From: Lingula anatina
Lineage: Eukaryota; Brachiopoda; Lingulata; Lingulida; Lingulidae
Assembly: GCF_001039355.2 (NCBI RefSeq)
Contig: NW_019773682.1
Location: 25,374-51,697 of the forward strand
Reading direction: 5' to 3'
Length of the DNA stretch: 26,324 nucleotides
The position numbers and the translations under genes were made by a program. This document shows, piece after piece, positions 10,504 to 21,572 of this stretch (the first letter of the stretch is position 1; every line of letters begins with the position of its first letter). Under the pieces are notes generated by a model. The model had not been told where the DNA came from. It was given only the letters and a program-made list of their open reading frames with translations, and ran no database searches.

Positions 10504-11395
10504 TTATGTAATATACTGCAAGTGAGGATAATGTAAAGTATTGCGAGTGAGGATCATGTTATGTACTGCCAGTGAGGATCACGTTATGTACTGTCAGTGA
10601 GGATCATATTATGTACTGCCAGTGAGGATCATGTAATATACTGCCAATGAGGATCATGTAATGTACAGCCAATGAGGATCATGTAATGTACTGCCAATGA
10701 GGATCATGTTATGTACTGCCAATGAGGATCATGTTATGTACTGCCAGTGAGGATCATGTTATGTACTGCCAATGAGGATCATGTTATGTACTGCCAGTGA
10801 GGACCATGTTATGTACTGCCAGTGAGGATCACGTAATGTACTAGCTACCAGTGAGGATCTTATAGTGAACTGCCAGTGAGGAGCATGTACTAGTAATGTA
10901 TTGCCAGTCAAGATCATGTAATGTACTGCCAGTGAGGATCATATAATGTACTGCCAGTGAGGATCATGTTATGTACTACCAGTGAGAATCATGTAATGTA
11001 CTGCCAGTGAGGATCATGTAATGTACTGCCAGTGAGGATCATGTTATGTACTGCCAGTGAGGATCATGTAATGTACTGCCAGTGAGGATCATGTTATGTA
11101 CTGCCAGTGAGGATCATGTAATGTACTGCCAGTGAGGATCATGCAATGTACTGCCAGTGAGGATCTTATAGTGTACTGCCAGATAGGAGCATGTTCTAGT
11201 AATATACTGCTAATCAAGATCACGTAATGTACTGCCAATGAGGATCATATAATATACTGCCAATGAGGATCATATAATATACTGCCAGTGAGGATCACGT
11301 AATGTACTGCCAATGAGGATCATATTATATACTGTCAGTGAGGATCACGTAATGTACTGCAAGTGAGGATCTTGTACAGTAATATACTGTCAGTG
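10504..11395. repeat. 25-bp minisatellite, about 36 copies
   Basis: The unit is close to ATGTACTGCCAGTGAGGATC followed by ATGTA or ATGTT, 25 bases in all, repeated head-to-tail for nearly 900 bases with scattered substitutions (CAGTG/CAATG, ATCATG/ATCACG) and a few length variants. Since 25 is not a multiple of three and the unit holds TGA, it is not coding. The array has no unique spacers, so it is not a CRISPR-type array. It lies in the probable first intron of the kinase gene. Confidence 0.96.
10855..11222. repeat. 306-bp higher-order duplication within the minisatellite
   Basis: A distinctive variant block starting GGATCTTATAGTG, then AGGAGCATGT, CTAGTAAT and TCAAGATCA, occurs at 10855-10916 and again at 11161-11222. 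Three separate anchors (GGATCT, GAGCATG, TCAAGAT) each recur with an offset of exactly 306 bases, so a stretch of about 12 units was duplicated as a block. Confidence 0.85.
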
Positions 11396-14300
11396 TATTA
11401 CCAGGATGTTGTAAGGGGGCATGTTTGTTTTTCTCCTTTTTTTTCTAACAAACATTCCCCATGTTTTATCTGTATAGGTTAATGTATTTGTACAGTTATG
11501 TGCAGAATCACACAAGAGCAGCCCAGATGAAGTATTTAGATCTTATTTTTTTATATTAAAAGGCTTGAATTGAAGTCAAAGTAAATGAAAAAAAATTCTC
11601 ATTTTTATCATTTTCGCTCAAAATCTTGACTTTAAAATTTTTTTAGCTATATGAATGTAAAACAAAATTACCCCAGAGTGAGTGAGTGAGTAAATGCAAA
11701 GTGGTGTCTAGTGACTTTTTCTGTGATAGATTTCACCATAGTTGGAGAAAATATGGTATAGTGTTATGTGTATGGAAGAGTGCTGGTTTAACTTCTGTGA
11801 CAAATGATTAAGTCATGGTGTGAGCTACTAGTCTTATGAACTTTGGCATAATAACAGTTTCCAAGCCACTTATGTAGTTTACATACAATAAAATAATAAA
11901 ATGCTTAGAGATCAGGTTTCACTAAATATGCCAATTTTTACTGTCAGAAAAAATTCTGATGTCAATGGCACAGAATGTAGAAGGTAAATGTTTTAAAGGG
12001 TCATTTTTGTTGCCTACAGGATACTAATATATAGTATATAGATAAAGCTGGGTTAGTTAAACAGTTACATGGATATCCAAAAGTGAACATAAAGTTGATA
12101 AGAGTTTGAGATAAAGGGCACTTTTATCTCATTTCTTGAGGTTATATATTGTCTGCTGATGGCGTGTGTAATTTTGACATAAATGACTGGTTGCAGTCCT
12201 TAGTCAAGGGATCTTTACTTAATTCCAAACACCTCGAACATTTAAAAATCATTTTTGTTCGATAGATAGATGAGTTTTATGAATTCACCAACAGTTTTTT
12301 TTTTCATGTATGTCCAGCTTTTGTGAACTACCAACACAAGTTTCTCAAAACCTCTGAAGAAATTATTTTGTAAAAAAAACTATAAAACAGTCTTAAATAG
12401 TTTTAGATTGAATGCAAGCATACACCAATATGTCAACAAATCGTTGGAAGTCTTAGGGACATTGCTCATGTTAAATCATTCAAGTTAGTGATTTGAATAA
12501 AATAAATGCTATTTTATTTAAACCTGTTGTGGAAAGTGGAAAAATACAACCACAGTATCTTATCCCATTTAAGTGAAAACTGTACTGTTGTTGGCTTTTC
12601 TTGGTATGCCATATTTGGGATGTAATGAAAAAACAAAAACAAAAGACATGTATGAGTACTTGTGAGCTGTCCCCTGATAATAATAATGTCACAAGCATGA
12701 GCCTAGATAATGAAAAAGATACAGAATAACTCAAAGAAATAATGTTTATTGGATCAAGACTATTGGGTGTTTACCTGCGAAATTGATATATTTGACAAAA
12801 AGGTTAAAAAAACTGCATGCTTTGTAGTATTTATAACTTTTAACCAGGAAGTGAATTTTCTTTTTTTTTTGGTTTACCTATATGTGTCCTACCAAAATAA
12901 GTATGCTAAGTAGGTACATCCCATGTATTCTCCTGATTTTTTATAACTTCAAAGTTAAATGTCCCCTTTTTCAGAATTATTTTCAAAAGGGACACCAAAA
13001 TAATTATTAGAAGTTCATAACACAACTTTGAGCTATCCTCTACCAGGGTGGCAGATATCACAGGTGACTTTCCAAAAGCCAGACAGAGAATCAAATGAGC
13101 GTCTTTTTATCTAAAGATATATCTGTGAATATCTTGTGAAAAATCAATCTGTCGCCTTGGTAGAGGGTAACTTTGAGATATATATATTCTGACTTATAAG
13201 TTACATTTTTGAAGATAATTTTTTTCGGTGTGAAACCAGCAATTGGCACTACCCCATACTTGGCTAGTGTAACTTGAAAATCATTTTTGTGACCCCCTCT
13301 CTTTGTACTTACCCATTTTGGTTGATTCTAGATTCATTTATTTTATTCCAATATATTTTGAATTTTTTTCTGAGCATCCATTCATGTTCTTGTTAGCAAG
13401 ACAAGGGTATTTGTTTTAACATCTTAATAATTTATAGCTAAAAAAAGTAATCTGAATAGCTGTCTATTTAAAGTTGCTTCAGAGATTCAAGTAAAATGCT
13501 GATATATGGATTGTGTGAAATAGTATTCAACTCAGGTATGTTATCCTTAAATGTCTGTATTATATTTTTTTATAATGAAGTTTTAACAGTGTTGACATGT
13601 TTAATTTAACTTTCCTTTTGGATTTCACAGAATTTAATCTGTGCATTTACAATATGATTATAGATACTGAAGTCTTAATACATCAATTTATCATTTGGTG
13701 AGATATGAGAAAGGAGTTGCTCTGAAAAGAAAACTGTTTGTCATTTGAATTTCAGCTTAGTATTTAAATCAAAATCAAAAGTCCATGCCTTTTCATGGTA
13801 AGCGTGAGCATTCTTCAATCAGCATATGTTTTATTTCATACTTAGGCATCAGGTAGAACTGATGAAAATATACAATAAGCATTGACAAGATAGCACTCTG
13901 ATTGCTCTAAATACGCTTATATACATATCTCCTAAAACCATTTGCAATATACATATCATTCATTTTTTTGCGTACAACTGAGCAAGGGATGCAGTATTAT
14001 TTATTTTCTCAAAAGAATTTGAAGAAACTTTGCCAATGCGATAGTCTCTGCACTGATTGTGTTAATATTACATTTGTAAATATATTTGTTTCCTTTTACA
14101 AATCTACCAGTCACCTTTTGTCTTTAATTCCATATTAAATGAAGCTATGCTGTTGATCTGTCATCAGGTTTGATCTAATATACTTCCGTATATCCTGCCT
14201 GAGATATCAGTGTGTAAGGTAATAAGAGTTTATTGCTGGCCAATGACAGGTAAACAGGGAAGTGATCTGTATTTTGGACATGAAACACACCTGTCATATA

Positions 14301-15014
14301 GGCTTGTTATATTGCCTAGTGAATTGGAGAATTTGTTATAGATTAACAAATGCTCATAATAGAAAGACTGAACAAAGATTTGTTTGTCTTAACTACATGT
14401 AGCATAATGTGAACAAATAGTATGCAGTACTCCTGTGTATTTTTGTTTCTTTTATGTGTGTGTAGGGGTAGGGAAGTGTGTGTGGGAAAATTTTGATGTT
14501 TCGAGATTCTTCTACAAAGTCCTTGCATTAAAATCTGAAATATTAGTTAGATCTGTGAGAATTAATCTGATCATCTCTGAAATATTAATTGTGTGTTTAA
14601 GCTAGGACACATATAATAATAGGGTAGGCCTTATTTAGTTGATTTTAGATTAATGTTATTTATCTTAGTCATATATTTGAAAAGAGCATTAAGATTTTCT
14701 CCTTAAATGTGGCATCTAAATAATAAGCCAATCAAGAATCTAAAGATACAGAACTAAAATTATAATTGTTTTGTACATGTTGAATGGAGATGTTCACATG
14801 TTAGAAAGAACTTTTGTCAGTGCTTTAGAGTAGCAGAATGCCTTGTATGTATAAATTTACCCAGTAATCCTGCATTTAATGCATGGTAAAAGAACACGCA
14901 AAAATAATGCTATATAACATGTGACATGAATTACACAGGAATTCTATCAGTCAGGCATCGGCACTGCAAATCATGATGTTTGTTGGACTGTAACAAGAAA
15001 TGAATGTGGTGTAA
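11396..15014. other. intronic/intergenic AT-rich DNA, no coding exon seen
   Basis: About 3.6 kb without a supported exon. It holds short homopolymer runs and the worn inverted repeat described at 12975-13220. Open frames such as 12480-12734, 12906-13094 and 14343-14528 on the minus strand lack recognisable motifs. Confidence 0.55.
12975..13220. repeat. worn inverted repeat, possible old miniature transposon
   Basis: Left-arm motifs AATTATTTTCAAAA and CTCTACCAGGGTGGCAGAT recur in inverted order in the right arm as the complements of AATTATCTTCAAAA and CTCTACCAAGGCGACAGAT. The arms are about 80 bases and imperfect in between. Exact ends and target duplications are not clear. Confidence 0.5.
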
Positions 15015-15270
15015 GACTGGGTTCCCATCCCTAGATTAATCTAACAAGATCGCTTCATCTCCATGGGATTTCTCGCTAAATTGCTTTCAGCTCAAGTGGT
15101 TTAGATGTCTGGGATACCTACTAAAGCTGCTAAACAATAGTTAATTACCGATATCAGCTTCAGAAGGCCTGGCCGACATCTAAGCCGCCTAAGTCAATTG
15201 CAATTGAGTGAGAATCACCTTGGAGATAGTTCGATCCAAAGTTAATATGATAGGGTCTGGGAATGGTCCC
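15015..15270. mobile_element. miniature inverted-repeat element, subfamily B copy 1
   Basis: A 256-bp element with long imperfect terminal inverted repeats: the left end GACTGGGTTCCCATCCCTAG corresponds to GGGACCATTCCCAGACCCTA read from the right end on the other strand. Inner matching parts include TTCTCGCTAAATTGC and TTAGATGTCTGGG. A perfect TAA flanks both sides (15012-15014 and 15271-15273), consistent with the 3-bp target duplication of the PIF/Harbinger group. It has no transposase. Confidence 0.85.
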
Positions 15271-15867
15271 TAAGGGACCAGATGAGTGATCTGGTACTGG
15301 AGGCCAGGATTTCACAAGCTGGAAGGTACTAGTATCTATAGGTCAGACAGGTGCTCTCAGGGGGGTTTTGTTGTGCTGCTTTTGGGCACCTGCTTTTTGT
15401 CCCATGCAGCAGATCAATACAGACAACTCTGCAGTATTCAGGTTTCTGCTGTAGTGTTAAGTTACTGGAAGATGTTTTACTGTGTAAATACTGGTTCCTA
15501 TTATATATTGGTAGAATTTCAACACCAGCTCGAGTCAGTTTCAAGTGAATAAATTTGATTTTCTTCACAATATGTAAGTTCCTAACTGATTATACTGTTG
15601 GGAGTTTATATGGACTTTGTTAGAGGAGCAAAGCTACAGTGCTTTATTAAGTCAAATCAAGCAGGAATTCTTAGTTCTTAAATGCCATACAGTACTTGCA
15701 CCAATAGGAAAATATTCTTGACTGCTCCTTTTAATTTTTTTGTCCACCTTGGTGGTGGAGATACCATGGCTAGTTCATTTTTATAGCAAGTTGGGCAATA
15801 TGGGCAACACACTACATAATCAACTAAGTGGCTGATTTTAAAGAATGGGAAATTCTCAGGTAACATA

Positions 15868-16042
15868 GGCCCCATTCAGAATAGGGGACTTACTAGTCCG
15901 AGGGTCAAATATGGCGACCCACTACAAAGCTTGCCGTCTTATCAGCTAATAGACACTGAATAGATATCCCATTGGGAAAATTTCAGGTGGGTCGACCATA
16001 TTTGATCCTCAGACTACTTAGTCCTCTATTATGAATGGGGCC
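15868..16042. mobile_element. 175-bp palindromic miniature element, separate family
   Basis: The left end GGCCCCATTCAGAATAGGGG and the right end, read on the other strand, GGCCCCATTCATAATAGAGG start inverted repeats of about 55 bases that also share GTCAAATATGG/ATCAAATATGG and GACCCAC. The interior is only about 60 bases. Flanks ATA/GTA may be an imperfect target duplication. It has no coding capacity. Confidence 0.85.
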
Positions 16043-16437
16043 GTACAGTAAACTAGAACCTCCTGAGGTGAGGATGGGAGACGCACGACTTCTAAAGCCC
16101 CTCTTTAACACACTGAGATATCTAAGGTAGATAACTGGTTCTGAATACTATCACTTCAATGCTGTGGCAATCAGTGTTATGCATACAGGAGGACGGATGC
16201 AAGAAACTGGGACATTTTCCTTGGATGTCTTTCGCTTTCTTGTTTTATTCCAGCTAATTGCAGTGGTTACGTACTAGTAACTAATAACTTGAAATACTCT
16301 GCAGCAATCAGTGTCCTCCTTCCTGTGGTTTAACCTGAAAATTATTGACAGAGGCTTGTGTACAAATGAAATCAAAACTCAATTAGTTGCTATTAATCTA
16401 CTTTCATTTGAACTGAGATATTTGCTGTATTTTATGC

Positions 16438-16440
<3 letters not shown>

Positions 16441-16477
<37 letters not shown>
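16441..16477. repeat. (AG)n microsatellite
   Basis: About 18 uninterrupted AG units. Confidence 0.95.
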
Positions 16478-16479
<2 letters not shown>

Positions 16480-16535
16480 ATGATTCAGTATGGGGTATCA
16501 TTCATTAAAAATGCACATGTTATCTGTAGCTAAAA

Positions 16536-16615
16536 ACCCCATTCCCAGAGGTTAGATCGATCCAATTAGATCAACCTAACTCCCTGGGGGTTCACGCTAA
16601 ATAACTGTCAGCCGA
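16536..16615. mobile_element. truncated end of a subfamily B miniature element
   Basis: One terminal repeat only: ACCCCATTCCCAGAG, then GATCGATCCAATTAGATCAA, CTCCCTGGGGG and TTCACGCTAAATAACTGTCAGC, matching the ends of the copies at 15015-15270 and 17039-17299. No partner inverted repeat is found downstream, so this is a solo or broken copy. Confidence 0.65.
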
Positions 16616-17038
16616 GCGGGCACGAAAGTTGTAGTAAGCGGGAAGGACATTTAAACTGGATTATCTGACCTAAGAGTATTTCTAGGAAACTGCCAATGTT
16701 GTATCATGCAGTCTGTAATGATCTTATAACCAAAATAATCACATTAACAAATGATACAGCACTATAATAGAATTCCATACAGTGAAGTTCTGATTTTCAT
16801 CTAAGCATTGCACCAAGTTCCATCACTATTGCGGTTGAATCTATTAAAAAATGAATGTGAAAGTGATAAAATTCTATGAAAGTTTATTTTCATTGCACAT
16901 GATTGTCACTGTGCTAATATGTCATGTCTTGAAATTAAAACTTAAGACCAACTTATAAAACTCTGTTTTCTAATGCAACAATGTGTGTTATAAAGAAACT
17001 GAATAATCAACTCCATTTTCCTAACTAGATATATTATA

Positions 17039-17299
17039 GACCCCGTTGCCATACCTAGGTCAATCTAGCAGATTCTACCCATCTCCGAGGGGTTTCTCGC
17101 TAAATTGCAACCAAATGAAGAGGCTGTGATGTCTGGCATGCCCCCTGAAGCTGTTAGGGGGTGATTAACTACTAGTATAGTTAAGCAGGTTCAGTAGGTA
17201 TGCCAGACATTTAAGCTGCTTAGCTAAGTGCAATTTAGTGAGAATCCTCCCAGAGATGGGTCGATCCTGCTAGATCAATCTTGGTATGGGAATGGGGTC
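17039..17299. mobile_element. miniature inverted-repeat element, subfamily B copy 2
   Basis: A 261-bp element with ends GACCCCGTTGCCATACC and, from the right on the other strand, GACCCCATTCCCATACC. The long inverted repeats include CTAGCAGATTCTACCCATCT against CTAGCAGGATCGACCCATCT, TTCTCGCTAAATTGC against TTCTCACTAAATTGC, and ATGTCTGGCAT on both arms. Flanks ATA and TTA may be a worn 3-bp duplication. It lies about 145 bases upstream of the kinase exon. Confidence 0.87.
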
Positions 17300-17444
17300 T
17301 TAGGAAGCCTGATTCACTTCAACTTTGACTTGCATTTCTGGTTTTGTTAACCATAAATATTTACAGATGTTGAACTGGCTGAAAACTTGCACTGGATAAT
17401 GCCAATAATCATATCGCTAATTGCGTCCTGTTATTTCTCTTCAG

Positions 17445-17615
17445 GTCAGTTAAGAAGATAGAATGTCTTCCCTATCTTCTGCAGTAGAGAGAGCTCAGGT
17501 TTGCAGCCAGGGCTGAGGGAAATTTTCTGCGAGACACCATTTCAGCTTGTTGAAGTCTGGACTGCACGTCTGAAATGTATATGCATGTATGAAACTGAAA
17601 GAGAAAGAACCCAAC
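17445..17615 (+). promoter_or_regulatory. 5' UTR part of the kinase exon with several short upstream frames
   Basis: The exon starts after the acceptor TTTCTCTTCAG (AG at 17443-17444). Upstream ATGs: one at 17463 opens a 17-codon frame ending at 17516; ATGs at 17575 and 17581 share one frame and stop after at most five codons at TGA (17590-17592); one at 17585 opens a short frame overlapping the main start. Such upstream frames usually lower translation of the main frame. The in-frame ATG at 17589 has a poor context (T at -3). Confidence 0.6.
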
Positions 17616-17762
17616 ATGGCTGCCTTTAATGACTACATAGTCAAGAAGGACTTTATGATCAAGCGTGCACAGCTACGTAGCAGATTCACGTCAGAAAACT
17701 ATCGCAGTCGCTGGTTCATTCTCACTAGTGATCATCTAAGGTATCACGATGGTGGACTTGAG
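17616..17762 (+). CDS. Tec-family tyrosine kinase, first coding exon (start of PH domain), partial
   Basis: Tec-family kinases (BTK, ITK, TEC; Drosophila Btk29A) are cytoplasmic tyrosine kinases recruited to PIP3 membranes by an N-terminal PH domain, followed by Tec-homology, SH3, SH2 and kinase domains. This exon encodes 49 residues starting MAAFNDYIVKKDFMIKRAQ, then RFTSENYRSRWFILTSDHL. MIKRAQ...RF(T)..NY..RWF.LT matches the start of the Btk29A PH domain as I recall it. Lys16 and Arg32 align with BTK Lys12 and Arg28, which bind PIP3. I prefer the start at 17616 (AACATGG, strong context, MAA as in BTK) over the in-frame ATG at 17589, which would add nine residues. The exon ends GAG|GTGAGC in phase 0, matching the BTK first coding exon. 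SH3, SH2 and kinase exons were not found in the window. A RASA-type PH domain is a less likely alternative because this one is N-terminal. Confidence 0.8.
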
Positions 17763-18062
17763 GTGAGCAAGAACAATGGTTTACAGATTTCCTTAGTTAT
17801 TAACCCCCCTCTTCTCTTTCCCCTCCTCTCTTTCTCATTATTCTTAGAGGCTTTTTTATTTCAAAATGCAATTATGAAAATTCTTAAGATGGAAAAGTTA
17901 TTAATCTTTTTAAAAGTTCTTTTGGGTGCATTTTTCTTTGGTTTACCCCTCTTGATCTTTTTCCAGGCTCTGAAAGTGCAACTGCTTATAAATAACTTTG
18001 TGCCATAATCAGAACTATACTCAGTGACTATAAGCAATTTCTTTAATTTATTGTGAATCTAT
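17763..18062 (+). other. start of the kinase's next intron
   Basis: Donor GTGAGC starts at 17763. The frame stays open to 18008, but the added residues are hydrophobic translation of a T-rich intron (LLFPLLSFSLFLEAFLF), not PH-domain sequence. No exon is seen here. Confidence 0.7.
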
Positions 18063-18616
18063 TACCCCGTTCACACTACGCTCAGTTATCCGGATAAATT
18101 GCGAATTAGGTCACAATTTGAATAAATGCAGTAGTGTGAACGCAAGAGGATTTTTGTAATGCGCATTTTCAAAATCCTGCAAGCGAGGTGGATTTCTAAG
18201 CGCGATCCGGATAACTTACCAGAATCGACACCTGTACAGATCTAACTGCGCATGTGTGCAGATAAGTGCGGGTATCTATGAACGCTTGTTTATTACTTTA
18301 GCGATTGCACCAAACGTATTTGGAGGTCACCACTCACTACAACATGAGGAAACAAACTTATTTTGCCATCTTATACTTCTCAAGAATGCTGGAATGTCTT
18401 TAGAGTTGCATTTGTCGTCACAAATTTTTTGTTGGTATTTTAAGATTTCCTGTGCGGCGCATGCGCAAGTGTTCAAAACAGGAAGTTAAACCTGAAATTT
18501 TCAACGTGTAATTCGGATTCGCTTAGCGTGTGTGAACGCAATACCGAATCGAATTCCTTACGAAAAATTCGGATTATAGAAATGCGCATTTTTGCAACTG
18601 TAGTGTGAATGGGGTA
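18063..18616. mobile_element. 550-bp inverted-repeat element (non-autonomous DNA transposon)
   Basis: The left end TACCCCGTTCACACTACG and the right end, read on the other strand, TACCCCATTCACACTACA are inverted repeats of about 18 bases; the outermost TA could be the target duplication. Subterminal copies of GTGTGAACGCAA occur at about 18134 and 18531, AATGCGCATTTT occurs near both ends, and the palindrome TTATCCGGATAA (18086-18097) recurs in part near 18205. GC and CpG content differs from the flanks. A 77-codon frame (18256-18489) has no transposase motif that I can recognise. Confidence 0.85.
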
Positions 18617-21050
18617 TAAACCACACAGTTTTTAAGGCAGAAGCCACAAAGCTGGTAAGGCTGCTTTGGGGTTCATGACACAGTTCATAAACTGACAATG
18701 ATGATAAATTGGCAAATGTAGATTCACCTGTACTGTAGGTCACTAAGTATATCACTTGGTAACTGATAAGATTTTTCAAAGGGATGCTCCATATTTTGTT
18801 AGTCTGTAGATTAGGTGATTTAAAATATGCTAGGATGAAGCTAGGTTCAATACAGTAGACTTATGCACACGGTTATGCTTAAGAAAATAAGCCCCAGCTT
18901 TAGGAAAATGTGACATTCCCAGAAGAAACTTTAAAATATTTGTTCATTTTTTTTATCAAGAGGGGTAAAATATCAAGTTGATCCTTGACATTATCATCCC
19001 TTGATTGTGTCCATGTTTTCTGATGCTGACATTGTCACAACTACAACATTCCTCTTGTCCTGTGAGTCAGAGGTTATCATTTGAGGACATGATGAACTGC
19101 TTGCTGCCCTATTATCTAGTCTGCTGTTCTCATGTCCACTGCACTGTGGTCAAACTTCCATATAGATTGGAGTAAAGGTGTAATAGAATAATGTACTTGA
19201 TTACTTTATGTCAATGGAAAATTTGTGAAAGATTTTGATATTAAAGCTGTATGACAGAAATTAGCTTTATAAAAAAGTATTTTCCCCTGAGGATGAATTT
19301 CCTAGTCAGGTGTTGCAAATCTAAGTTGTTTTTGGTTTTAAGTGCATTGGCATATTTATGCATTGATAAGCACAGATTCAGTTGTCAGTGATGAAAGATA
19401 TTTTTATGATTGTGGTAGATTACAAAAGATAATTTTAAATTTCTAAACTTCAGATGTTTTAGAGATGATTGGATAGTTTGTAGCCACCCAGGTACTCATG
19501 AAGTCCAGCTGGTGAAATTATATTTATCTAACCCTCAGGCCTGGGTGAATGTAAAAGTGGATGAGCAAACTGAAAATTGAGAACATTTTGAGAATGTAGT
19601 ACTGCGAGTGTTCTGGCAGAAAGTATGAAATAAATTTTGAAAATGCTTCTTTTGAAAAAGCCCTACCAGGTGATTGTGTGAAAGCTTATATTGCACACAT
19701 CTGATTTTTGCAACATTTTAAACTAGGATTGTCTTATCCATAATAAAAACAATATGTTATACTAACAGTAACTGCAAACAAGCATTCTACAATAGTGGGG
19801 TTCACTTGGCAGCTTCGAAGTAAAAAACAAGATATTCTGCAGTGCCCTCGCACTTGCCCAAAGTTGCAAGTATTAATCAATGAAATGTTGAAGATTTGCA
19901 TAAGTTTTTCATCACCATAATTAGCCCTGTTACAGGTTCATGTCGTCTCATGTGGCACGTCATTACAAAAGCATGTGACCTTACAAGGATACAAGTGTAC
20001 TGTTTCTTACCACTGGACTTAATGACTGTTGATGGGTAATGAAATACTTAAAGTGAATCATTTGACATTAAATCAACACCTAATATCACCACAGCATTAT
20101 CTAATCTTTAATTCTTGGAATGAGTTTTTTTTATTGGTAGTTATGTGGGTTTCCGGAAATTCCTTTTGTTTATGGTGTGCAAAGGTGCAAGTGGCAGATT
20201 TTCTCGTAGTGATGCATAGACCAGCACTATAGAAAGATCTGTACACCCTAACACAGATAGAAATAATTCAAGCTTTCTTGTGGATTATTTTGGAAAATTC
20301 TATGCAAAAAGCCCTAAAAGCGTTTTTTTTTTTTTTAATTTGATTTAATTTTTAATTTTCCTTTTGGTAATCACTGTTATAAGTGATTGATAAATTGATG
20401 TTGATAGTCTTATTTAACCACTTAAGTATTTTATCACTGAAATTAATTCAGTACTAGTAATAAAATGATTGATAAAGATCCCCCAAATCACTGAGAGTAG
20501 CTATAAAAAACACTTAAACAACTGATCAGAATAAAGATAACCAAAACTTCGATGCTGTGTCTTGTCCTAAGTTATGATTTATATATATTGTTTTTATAAA
20601 TCTACAGGAAGGTTGCATGTGTCAGGTCGCATGTCATACACAGGGTATTCAAATTCCTGTTACTTTACCTGCTATGACATGTATTTATGGGGAGAGGGTT
20701 GACACCAGGGGATGTCTGTGTTTGACTTGTTTTAAAGTGGACAAAATGATTCGATATACATTTTTAAAAATTTTTGTTGATAAGGATGTGTGTGTAATTC
20801 AAGCACAATTTTACAAAATTAATGAACATGACATGACTCAATTTAAATGGATGAAAGAAAAGAATGTTTCTAACAGTATGATGTGACTGATAAGTCATCT
20901 ACCATATAGTGTGACACTTTGTGCAGTGTACATACAAAATTCTGTCCAAATAACTCAAAACTTCTTAAAGATCCATCTTTAAGATGTGAACAAATAAAAT
21001 GTAGTAAACAGTAGCATGGTAGCACCTTTCATAAACCCAGGTATTGTGTA

Positions 21051-21064
21051 CCCCCCCCCCCCCC
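21051..21064. repeat. poly(C) run, 14 C
   Basis: Uninterrupted C run, flanked by GTA and TTTGG. Confidence 0.9.
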
Positions 21065-21266
21065 TTTGGTAGCCTATCCATAGAAAAGTGATTCAATGAA
21101 CTTTCCCTCCATTGTTAACAGAGGTTGTAACCACAACCACAGGACAGTAGTGTTAACATGGGACAGACCATGTCTTGTCCTCTGAGAGATACCTCTTCTA
21201 TCTTGTGAACATCCTCAGCACAGACTCAGCTTCACTGAAGTAGCCTCAGTCTGTCAGCTGTTGACA

Positions 21267-21325
21267 AACACATTTTTCAAGGAAATATTTTTAAAAACAC
21301 ACTTTTCAAGGAAATATTTTAAAAG
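21267..21325. repeat. ~28-bp tandem duplication flanked by inverted GTCAGCTG motifs
   Basis: TTTTCAAGGAAATATTTT occurs twice in tandem. On either side lie CTGTCAGCTGTTGAC and GACAGCTGACTGACAG, which are partly inverted copies of each other. Confidence 0.7.
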
Positions 21326-21572
21326 AGAGACAGCTGACTGACAGTACAGATTGGAAGGACACCTGAGGCAGTCACCATGTGTTGGTAGCACAGGAAGGAA
21401 GGATTCCATTGTACATGAGACTTCCAGTGACCTAAACTCGGGGAAATTTTCAGTTGACTTTTCGTTACATCTCTGTTGTCGATCCATGGGTTCAGGCTTA
21501 TTTATGAAGAGACCTAAAATTGATTTGATTGACTGTTGACAAGATTTGTAAATTATAATTCATCAGTTACAG

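Larger units (their letters stand above)
18620..21572. other. long non-coding stretch, no exon supported
   Basis: AT-rich DNA of about 3 kb. A poly(C) run lies at 21051-21064. The frame at 20617-20886 (89 codons) has no domain I know and no splice context that favours it. I looked for the rest of a PH domain (an aromatic-Pro-Phe-Gln strand, Trp-containing final helix) and did not see one, though an unaided search may miss a short exon. Confidence 0.5.

Noticed and set aside
10504-11395. Regular repeat array resembling a CRISPR
   Set aside because: Units are directly head-to-tail with no unique spacers, and the host is a eukaryote with introns.
15229-15240. GTTCGATCC resembling a tRNA B box within element ends
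   Set aside because: No matching A box, cloverleaf or terminator; related copies do not keep the motif, so neither a tRNA nor a tRNA-derived SINE is supported.
17763-18008. Extension of the kinase frame beyond the donor to 18008
   Set aside because: The added residues are a hydrophobic translation of a T-rich intron, and a good GT donor sits exactly where BTK has its intron.
18256-18489. 77-codon frame within the 550-bp element as a transposase
   Set aside because: Too short and no DDE/D or DNA-binding motif; the element is best seen as non-autonomous.
20617-20886. 89-codon frame with several cysteines
   Set aside because: Cysteine spacing fits no zinc finger or secreted domain that I know, and there is no splice or promoter context.
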